From Chinchilla lanigera (lineage: Eukaryota; Chordata; Mammalia; Rodentia; Chinchillidae), in contig NW_004955415.1 of assembly GCF_000276665.1 (NCBI RefSeq), positions 31,857,014-31,921,013 on the forward strand: a stretch of DNA of 64,000 nt, in the 5' to 3' direction. Below the pieces are notes generated by a model. That model was not told the origin of the DNA, made no database searches, and was given only the letters and a program-made list of their open reading frames with translations. Position 1 is the first letter of the stretch; each line of letters starts with the position of its first letter. A program made the position numbers and the translations under genes. Positions 47,136 to 64,000 of this stretch are shown here, in pieces.

Positions 47136-49189
47136 GCCGTGGCCGTGCTAGGGACCCCGCCCCTCGGCACCGCCCGGGTCTGGAGCCGCGGGATGAAGGA
47201 GCCCAGGACGCACGGCCGCCGAGGGGACGCAGGAGCGCGGGCCACAGCCCTCGCCTGTCGGGCGCCTCGCCAGTCCGCGGCGAGGCCGAGCAAAGTTACA
47301 GCCCCAGGGCTCGCGCCCCTGGGGGCCCCGGCGCCGTAAACAGGTTTGCGCCTGCAGCCTCGCCCGCAGCCACCCCGGAGCGCTTTCCCGGGCAGGGACC
47401 GCTGCTCTCCCTCCGCGCTCCTGGTCGACCACAAGGACACTTCCGGCTGCCCTCACTGGCCGGGCACCCAGACAGCACAGCACCCTTCGTTCGACCCCCT
47501 CCACTACAACCCCCACCCCCGCGATCCTCAGGTCCATCCCAGCTTGTAGGTGGGCGGGAGCGATTTTTAGCTCCTTGCAGCCTGGAAGATGCTGGTCTCC
47601 TGGCCGCGCCTGCGCAGGACCTGCGGGTCCACTGCGCGGAGTGGGATACTGAGGGTTTGGGCTAGGGAAGGTGGGGACGAATCCGCACGTCAAGTGCTCC
47701 CTCCTGCAGCGGGGTAGGGATCTTGCGGCTGGGAAGTGTGCCCTGCTCCCGATTTGGGCAGCACCTCTGAGAGGTTGTGCACCCTACGCTGACCTCAGAG
47801 AGGGGACTGATCAAGGGTTCGCCCCCAAATCATGCTCGGGGCCCGTGCCTGCAGAGCTTCTTTGGAGATGAGGCTTCGCTTGCTGCTCTGAAGTTGGGAG
47901 GAAGCCCCGTGTGCGCCCAGACTCAAGCTATACCTTCAGCTTACCGGGTTCATCTCCAGGCTTCCCTAATTCACTGCTCCCGAAGTCAGAGACCAGAGGG
48001 AGCTGATTGGCCAGTGCAGCAGGAAAAACTGATCAGAGGGCAGGAAGGACTTCCCACGCTTTCCGATGATGCTAAGACCAGACGTGGGTCGGAACGCTCA
48101 TTTGCTTTCATACAGAGCCCATCTAGGGCTATATAGAGCACCTAGGGCTCTCCGAAGTCCTCGCCGGATTCCCTTCTTTCAGGGTTAGGCTAGGAGAATG
48201 GGATCTGAGAAGAGCGGGGAGCTGCGAAAAAGTTAGACCAAACACTGCAGCAGCCCGGCTAGGTCCGCGCCATCGGGTCCCCCACGCCCACCCAGAGCGG
48301 GAGGGGCGGGGTCTGCAGGTGTCTCCGCCCTCCCAGCTGGCTCCGGCGCCCATCCATTGGTTTAGCGCCACGCGGGACTTCAGTCTCCAGCGCAGGACCC
48401 CGCCTCCAGCCCAGCACCCCCTCCCACTCACTTACCACCCACCCAACCCGGCAGTACTCCGGGACTGGCGACCCTCGCCCAGGACTGCCCCCATTTCTTC
48501 CCTTCCGGCGGAGTTAACCCCTCCAGTGCCTGGACACGTCCCATGCACGGGTCCCCCTCTTAGGAAATGTTGCTGGAGGGTCCCTTTGGGGAGTTCTCAC
48601 AGTGTATGCGCACAGCGTCCCGAGCTAGAAGGGCCTGTCCTCCGCGCCATCCCTCCGCTAATCCCGGGAAGAGCAGAGCAGGCTCTGCAGCTGGGGTTGG
48701 AGGTGGTGCCTGTGCACAGGGCGCCAAGGAGCTGAACATCTGCAGCTCCTCTTGCCCCTTTCTTTCCTACCCCTTTCGGATGCGCTAGCCGCAGAGGCTG
48801 GGTCGGAGGACTTCTTGGGTGGTAGAGACCCCCTGAGGCTTTCCTTCCAAGGTCCACTTAACCTGAGTCTGGAGCCCTGGGCTTTTTGGCCGGAAACTCC
48901 AGGTCTTGATTTCATCCAGGCCATTGCAGGGTTGCTGGTGCCCGGTCCCGGGTCCACGCAGCTACTCCTTTAGGCGATCCTGCAAAGACAGAGGAAAAAC
49001 CTGGTCTGGATTACTGGTCACTCGGGGCTTGGGAGGCCTGGGCTCCCCTCTGACAGGGCCAAAGTCTGTGCTCTGCACAGAGTCAGGGAATCCTGTGACC
49101 ATGCTCTGTCATGCTGCTTGGCTATCCGTTGTCATTCCTGTTCTGATGATTTAGTATTTAGTTCTTTATTTTGGCTTTTTTTTTGTTGT

Positions 49190-49335
49190 TGTTGTTGTTG
49201 CTGTTTTTTGAGACAAGGTTTCCAGGGTGGCCCGGAACTCACTATGTAAGTCAGCCTGGCTTTACACTTGCAGTGATCCTCCTGCCTCAGCTTCTCAAGT
49301 GCTGGGATAACAGGCGTGCACCATCACGCCTAGCT
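49190..49335 (-). repeat. B1-type SINE
   Basis: Antisense copy with a (TTG)n-rich start, 'tgagacaaggtttccagggt', 'cctgcctcagcttctcaagt'. Confidence 0.8.
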
Positions 49336-49779
49336 TGCTTCGGCCTTTGGACAGAACTGGCTGGAAGGTTGTGTGAATACACAACTTTCTCCCATTGCTG
49401 TCCTTTAAAACTGCTGAGACCCTGGAACTTCTGATCTCTGCTGACCTTCTGAGCACTCCACAAACAGAACAAACTCGTCTTTGAATGTGGAGACGTGCAC
49501 TTAATAGCCAGCAATTACTACATTGTCATTATCAGACAAAAATCACTTGGCCCAGGGGGCCACTTCAATCTGTTTTGACCTTCCCTGACAATATGGTCCC
49601 CAACTCTTCAAATCTAGCTGAGGACGGGGCGGTTCTGGCAGGCTGTAAAGGAGTCATTCATTCATGCATGCATGTATTTATTCACCCTTCCATGCCCGGG
49701 CATGCTAAGCTCGTTCCTGCTCCAAGACTTTGCCCTTCAGCTCCCTCTAGCTAGAAAGCTCTTCCACAGCAGGGCTGGC

Positions 49780-50040
49780 TCTTAGCGCCATTCTGAGACA
49801 CCAATCTGACTCTGTGTCCCCTCCCAGGTCGTCTCCATCACGGCACCCCTTTGTTTTCTGCATAGCAGTTGTGTTTAACATCATCTCCTTCACTTCCGCG
49901 TTAGCTCTATTTAGTGCCTGTCTGCCCTTCTAAATGCTCGCCCCAAAGGACAGGTATTTTTATTTGCTTTATTCACGGTTCACAAGATAGGATGTGGCAT
50001 ATGGTAGGTGCTCCAGAAATATATTTTCAAATAAAGAGTC
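49780..50040 (+). repeat. L2 3' fragment
   Basis: Sense text 'ttatttgctttattcacggt' and 'catatggtaggtgctccaga' fits the end of L2. Confidence 0.6.
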
Positions 50041-50049
50041 CTGGTTCTC

Positions 50050-50205
50050 CAGGCTTGGTGGTTCAGGTTTGTAGCCCCAGCCCTGGGGAGGCTGAGGGAA
50101 GAGGATTGCCGTGAGTTCAAGGCCAACCTGGGCTACCTAGTGAGCTTGAGTTCAGCAGGGGCTACATAGCAAGACCCTGTCTCACACACACACAAAAAAA
50201 CCCCC
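50050..50205 (+). repeat. B1-type SINE just upstream of MAST1
   Basis: Sense copy 'ggcttggtggttcaggtttg' with both 'aaggccaacctgggctacct' and the second box, and a CACACAC/A-rich tail. Confidence 0.8.
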
Positions 50206-50458
50206 ACAAACTCCTGGTTCATTTGCACAGATATGCAAATGAGGATGCCAGCTCATTAGCCCTGTCTGGGTCCCTTCAGAGTACTTGATCCTGTGTTGGC
50301 CCCTGGGGAAGGGACCAAGGCAAGGCCAAAGGTGAAGGTGACCCTGCTGACCGGGGACCATGCCCCACCGCCTCCGATCCTGGAGGAGCGAGGTGGCTTC
50401 ATAGGAAGCGGTTACGGGTCCGCGCTGATCTTCATCCTTTTCTCCCTTTCTCTTCCAG

Positions 50459-50490
50459 AAGGATTTGCCCCTGCCCCGGAAAAGCAGCAG
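50459..50490 (+). CDS. MAST1: Candidate alternative 5' coding exon of MAST1 (32 nt)
   Basis: A pyrimidine-rich tract and TTCCAG precede the segment, and a GTGAGC donor follows it at 50491. Read from its first base, it gives K-D-L-P-L-P-R-K-S-S and two extra bases (AG). Joined to the exon at 52181 (C TGC CGC ACC) it continues [13 protein letters not shown]2 has KELSLPRRGSF and MAST3 KELSLPRRGR immediately before the same [12 protein letters not shown] exon, by my memory of those proteins. Length, phase and residues all agree. The upstream exon that would supply its start codon was not found and may lie in the gap-containing GC-rich block. Confidence 0.6.
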
Positions 50491-50494
50491 GTGA

Positions 50495-59932
<9,438 letters not shown>

Positions 59933-60139
59933 GTAAGACCGGGCCCGGTCCGCCCCCTGGGTCCTAGGTGGGCACTGATTGCTGTCTGCCTCCAGCCGAG
60001 TGGGCCTCACTTTCTGCATCAGTAAGATGAGATTAATTATGGTTCATCCTGTCAGGGTGTGGTGACACACACCTATAACCCCAGCACTCAGGAGGCTGAG
60101 GCAGGAGGATCGCAGAGTTCAAGGCCAGCCTGGGTTAGC

Positions 60140-61121
60140 TACTGTATTTCCCTGAAAATAAGACTGGGTCTTATAGTAATTTTTGCTCCAAAAGATGCAA
60201 TAGGATTTATTTTCAGGGGATGTCCTGTTTTCTCATGTACAGCAGTCTACATTTATTACGTACAAGAACTACGTTTATGCCATCTTCTTTGGAGCATTGT
60301 CATGACTCCCAACCCCGAATTCCAGCCTGACTTTCTGGGGACTCCATTTCCATTGGCCCGACCTCTCGTGTCCAGCAGGAGATCTCTCCTGAAGCGCCCG
60401 GTTCTCGTCCCTGTCGCCTGCTCGCAGGGCGGTGGCCACACGGCTCTCAGGATTTTGTCCGGTCGGTTCCTCCCCCAAGTCACGGCCTCTGGCAGGTGGC
60501 TTCACAAAGCTTCCACCAAAGCGAGGGTCAGCTGAAGGCTTGGGAGACAGGCGGGGCAACAAAATGACGACAGCTGAGAATGAAGGTCCACATGAAAGTG
60601 ACAAAAACCGGGCTGGGATGTAGCTCAGTGGCACAAGCTCCTGCCTGGCAAGCGTGAGGTCCTGAGTTCGATTCCCGGTAGCAAAAAGAAACAAATCCAG
60701 AGAACGTTTCACACCAGAGCATTAAGCGCGTGCCTCACAGCCTAGGAAGGGTTCGTAGGAGACACGGCGCGTCTGCTCCACACCCAGGGCGGGGGCCGAG
60801 CGCTGCGCTGCGCCTGCTGTCCCTCGCAGGGAGCCTCGTGCTCATCCTTGTGCAGCGATGGCGCCCGCTTGGGTGTTTGCAAACGCTTACCCATGACTTA
60901 CGCCATCGTTTGAGTGTCAGTAACATTATTTACTCATACTTAACTATATTAATATTATTATCTTATAATTCAGTATTCCATCTGGCTGATGATCTTAATG
61001 GGGCGTTGTTTGGGGGAGGGGGCCTATTTTTTAGGTCGGGCTTATATTACAAGCACCCTTAAAAAAAAATCATACTAGAGCTTTTTTTCCAGTTAGGTTT
61101 TATTTTTAGGGAAATACAGTA
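60140..61121. mobile_element. DNA transposon (about 980 bp) with terminal inverted repeats and TA target duplication
   Basis: The left end TACTGTATTTCCCTGAAAAT and the right end, read on the minus strand as TACTGTATTTCCCTAAAAAT, are near-perfect inverted repeats of about 24 bases. Inside, 'tttttgctccaaaagatgca' and 'gggcttatattacaagcacc' belong to a family I recall from several other mammals, but whose name I cannot give with certainty. There is no transposase frame, so it is a non-autonomous copy. An ID-like SINE lies inside at 60612-60690. Confidence 0.8.
60612..60690 (+). repeat. ID-like SINE nested in the DNA transposon
   Basis: Sense copy: 'gggctgggatgtagctcagt', 'gcctggcaagcgtgaggtcc', 'gagttcgattcccggtagca'. 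It is the youngest layer of this nest. Confidence 0.9.
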
Positions 61122-61194
61122 GTGAGATTTTGGACTCCTTCCTCCCCACCCCGAACAAATAAACGAACAAAAACAAACCAAAGAAAGCAAATAT

Positions 61195-62105
61195 CTGCGT
61201 GTGGTGGCACATGCCTGTAATCCCAGCACTCTCGAGGTTGAGGTAGGAAAATCACTGCGAGTTCGGGGCCAGGCTGGGCTACAAAGTGAGTTCAAGACTA
61301 GCCTGAATCACATAGTGAGACCTTGTCTCAATAAAAATTTAAAAAAAGAAAGAAAGAAAATAATAGTTGTTCATTTTTTTTTTTTTTTTTTCCTTTTTGA
61401 GACAGGGTCTCGCTATGTAGTACAAGCTGGGCTGGAGCTCACTTTGTGCCCAGGCTGGCCTTGAACTTGCAGTGATCTTCCTGCCTCAGCCTCCTGAGCG
61501 CTGTGATTACAGACATGCACCACCATGCCTGACCTTTCTGTGGACTTTCTGTCTGGCTTCTTTTACTTAGCTCAATGTCTAGGACTGTTTTTGTTTTTGT
61601 TTTTGTTTTTAAAGTGGTGACAACGTTTATTACAAAAAGCAAGTGATATTCCATGCTGTAATCCCAGCACTCAGGAGGCAGAAGCAGGAGGATCACTGTA
61701 AGTTCAAGAACAGCCTGATTTACATAGTGAGTTCAAGGATAGCCTGCACTACATAGTGAGAACCTGTCTCAAAACAAAAAACAAACAAACAAACCTACAA
61801 ACCTAAGCATGAAGAGTGAGGGAGAAACTGGCTCTGCAGAGTAAACCTGGGCCAGGCTGAGTAAATGAGGAAAAAGCAAGATAAAAGTATACCCTGGACG
61901 GTGCAGGAGAAGCATAAGCATTTCCTGTCATGAGGAAAACTACAATAGCTGGGGGCTTTTTATTTCAATTAATTAATTTATTTTTATTTTTTGAGACAGT
62001 CTCTAGATATGTAGCCCAGCCTGGCCTTGAACGTACAGCGATCCCCCTGCCTCAGCCTCCCAAGTACTGGGCTCACAGGCCTACGTCACCACACCCGGCT
62101 CGCTT
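61195..62105. repeat. SINE cluster in the last MAST1 intron of the window
   Basis: Sense B1-type at 61195-61360, antisense at 61395-61535, sense at 61660-61790 and antisense at 61990-62100. They are separated by T- and A-runs. Confidence 0.8.
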
Positions 62106-62500
62106 TCTTTTTCTTTTTCTCTTTCTTTTTCTGGCTTTCATGATTTCTCCGGGCTGACCGATGTTCCACTGTGGGGAAGGCTATATTTTATTTATCCAGC
62201 TTTGGTTACAAGAAACAAACCTCTTTCCCCCTACTCTGATACCACAGTTCATGCGTACGGCTTCTGTGACCCAGAGAGCCGTGGCGACCAGTCCTCATTA
62301 GCACACAAGCAGTTCCACCTCTGTCCCTGTCTGCCTGCAGACGCAGCAGACCCCACAGACGCAGGCCCGGTCCCAAGACTGTCCCCTGCCCCACCGCAGC
62401 CCCCAGCCACCACCACAGGTTTTCTCTGTGCTTCCGACTTACCAGCCATAAACCGAGGTCCCCACAACATGCTCCTTGCATGTGATTAATCTGTGTGAGC

Positions 62501-62581
62501 AGGCCGGGGATATAGCTCAGGGGCATAGCACCTGCCTGGCAAGCACAAGGTCCCGAATTCAATTCCTGGTAGAAAAAAAAA
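62501..62581 (+). repeat. ID-like SINE with 13-bp target-site duplication
   Basis: Sense copy 'gccggggatatagctcaggg' to 'gaattcaattcctggtagaa'. It is flanked by aatctgtgtgagc at 62488-62500 and 62582-62594. Confidence 0.93.
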
Positions 62582-62639
62582 AATCTGTGTGAGCGACTCA
62601 CTGGAAACAGCAGTGTTAACCAAATTATGACAAAGGATG

Positions 62640-63545
62640 CCTGGCATAGTAGCACAGGCCTGTCATCCCAGCAATCTGAGGCTGAGGCAGGAGGACCACA
62701 TGTTCCAGCCCATCCCGGGCAATTTAGTAACTTAGTGAGAAACCATCTCAAAATGAAAAATAAAAAGGGCTGGGGATGTAGCTCAGTGCAAACCCTGGCT
62801 TCCATCCCCTGTATCGCAAAGCAAAACAAAACAAGACAAAAAGTACATAGGAAGAAGTATGTGGAGGAGCCAGTTATGGCAGTGCACACCTTTAAACCCA
62901 GCAAATGGGAGGCTGAGGCAGGAGGATCACCATGAGTTCAAGGCCACTCTGGGATACACAGTGAACTCGAAACAATCCTGCTGCCTCAGCCTAGAGAGTG
63001 CTGGGATCACAGGCGTTCACCAGCAGGCTTGGCTATTTTTAGTTCTTGGGCTGGGGGTGCCAGTCAGGGGCCGGCTCTTCTGTAGCACAAGTGAGGCCCT
63101 AGGTTCCATCCCCAGCTCCAAAAAATAAAAGACGGAAGCTCTTTTGTCCTCTCCTTCTTATTCTCTTTGGAGGTGCTGGGATGAAGCACAGGGCCTCCCA
63201 GGAGCTATGCAAGTGCTCCCCACTGAGCCGCACTCCCCGGGATAAGTGGGATGCTAGCTCCTAGTGGGTAACACTGGCTTGGCCTGAGAACTGCCCCAAA
63301 TCCTCTCCTAGTCCAACCACACTTTGGCAAGCTTTCCAGATGTCTACTGGAGACTGCGCCCTTAGTGGCCACAAGGTGTTTTCAAAATCTGGACTTGGAG
63401 CTTGGCATGGTGGTGCACACCTGTGATCCCAGCACTCAGGAGGCTGAGGCAGGAGGATTGCCATGAATTTGAGGCCAGCTTGGGTTCACAGGGAGTTCAA
63501 GGCCAGCCTGGACTACATAGGAAGACTCTGCCTCAAAAAAATTAA
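62640..63545. repeat. SINE cluster at right edge
   Basis: Sense B1-type at 62640-62760, ID-like at 62767-62830, sense B1-type at 62865-63020, an ID-like remnant at about 63040-63125 and sense B1-type at 63400-63545. The remaining 63550-64000 is AT-rich with a T-run at the very end. No exon is seen. Confidence 0.75.
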
Positions 63546-64000
63546 AAAATGAAGTCACCTGTGTCAGTTTGTTTCCTTGTTCCCGCACACTGATCCACCG
63601 CACACACACACGCACACACCTTTCCTTCATACATATTTAAAAGAATCTCACTCTGCAGCCCCTTTGTGTAATATTTTTAATAGGTAATCAAACGACGTCT
63701 CTCAAAGTTCTTAAAATATTTATGCGTAATTGTTCTTGGTGGGATTTGTCAGTTTCACTCAGTGAGCCTCGTTAATTGAGTGATTCAAACCTTCCATTTC
63801 CCTTTTTGTTCTGCCTGATTGACCTACTACTTCCTGTTAAATCCTTGTTTTGAGCAATTTCCTGTAATTCTACCAGTTTTGTGTCAGATATTTTTAGCCT
63901 ACATCATTAGGATTATACAAGTTCAACATTTTGATACCTCACAGATCTTTTTGCAGAATACCTATGTAATTTTTTTTGCTTGTTTTTTTTTTTTTTTTTT

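Larger units (their letters stand above)
45430..48560. other. GC-rich intergenic block between RTBDN and MAST1
   Basis: CpG-rich sequence interrupted by a 345-N gap (46791-47135). Frames of up to 353 codons that cross the gap consist of N and GC-rich shadow sequence, and I find no domain in them. The block may contain an upstream promoter for MAST1 or 5' exons of RTBDN, whose human transcripts reach close to MAST1. Confidence 0.45.
60055..61165 (+). repeat. B1-type SINE split by a DNA transposon
   Basis: The left part (60055-60141) ends 'ccagcctgggttagcTA' and the right part resumes at 61120 with 'TAgtgaga' and an A-rich tail. This matches the usual 'cctgggctacaTAgtgaga' of these SINEs, broken at a TA. 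Confidence 0.75.

Noticed and set aside
46604..47665. 353-codon open frame upstream of MAST1
   Set aside because: About a third of it is the N gap. The rest is GC-rich DNA lacking stops by composition, with no domain.
60000..64000. MAST1 kinase-domain exons
   Set aside because: I looked for the exon following LSE and for kinase motifs and found only repeats and AT-rich intron.

Overview
This window is mammalian genomic DNA, almost certainly from a rodent. It holds spliced genes with GT-AG introns, CpG islands, dense 7SL-derived B1-type SINEs, tRNA-derived (ID-like) SINEs ending in 'cccggtaccgg', and L1, L2 and MIR fragments. The B1 copies are not the usual mouse or rat consensus, so a non-murid rodent (for example beaver or kangaroo rat) is my guess; the species is not proven. 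Two runs of N (17743-17878 and 46791-47135) are assembly gaps inside very GC-rich DNA.

The gene order is that of human 19p13.13: HOOK2 (-), JUNB (+), PRDX2 (-), THSD8 (+), RNASEH2A (+), RTBDN (-), MAST1 (+). HOOK2 enters from the left edge, so its last exons and C-terminus are missing. Its start codon is at 8017 and 18 coding exons were traced, including one of only 6 bases. From 8.1 to 19.4 kb there is intergenic DNA with candidate control sites: a CTCF-type motif, a run of AP-1 sites and two RFX X-boxes. JUNB is a single exon (CDS 19780-20823) with a TATA promoter, an IL-6-response-type element and a dense downstream cluster of SRE, STAT and NF-kB motifs. PRDX2 and THSD8 are head to head, about 200 bp apart.

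The THSD8 intron contains a 5'-truncated LINE-1. RNASEH2A is complete (8 exons, 298 aa). RTBDN is complete (5 coding exons, 221 aa). MAST1 starts at 50720 and gives 10 N-terminal coding exons (359 aa) before the window ends; its kinase and PDZ exons lie to the right.

These genes do not form one pathway. They are neighbours in a conserved gene-dense block: a dynein adaptor, an immediate-early transcription factor, a peroxidase, a small thrombospondin-repeat protein, the RNase H2 catalytic subunit, a retinal flavin-binding protein and a neuronal microtubule-associated kinase.

The observations I rate highest are: (1) a 32-base exon-like segment at 50459-50490, upstream of the usual first MAST1 exon, whose splice phase and translation match the segment that precedes the same exon in MAST2 and MAST3; (2) a roughly 980 bp inverted-repeat DNA transposon (60140-61121) inserted at a TA inside a B1 SINE and itself carrying an ID SINE; (3) a near-consensus RE1/NRSE 5.3 kb upstream of MAST1; (4) a 6-nt microexon in HOOK2; and (5) an overlapping upstream ORF with a strong Kozak context at the MAST1 start.
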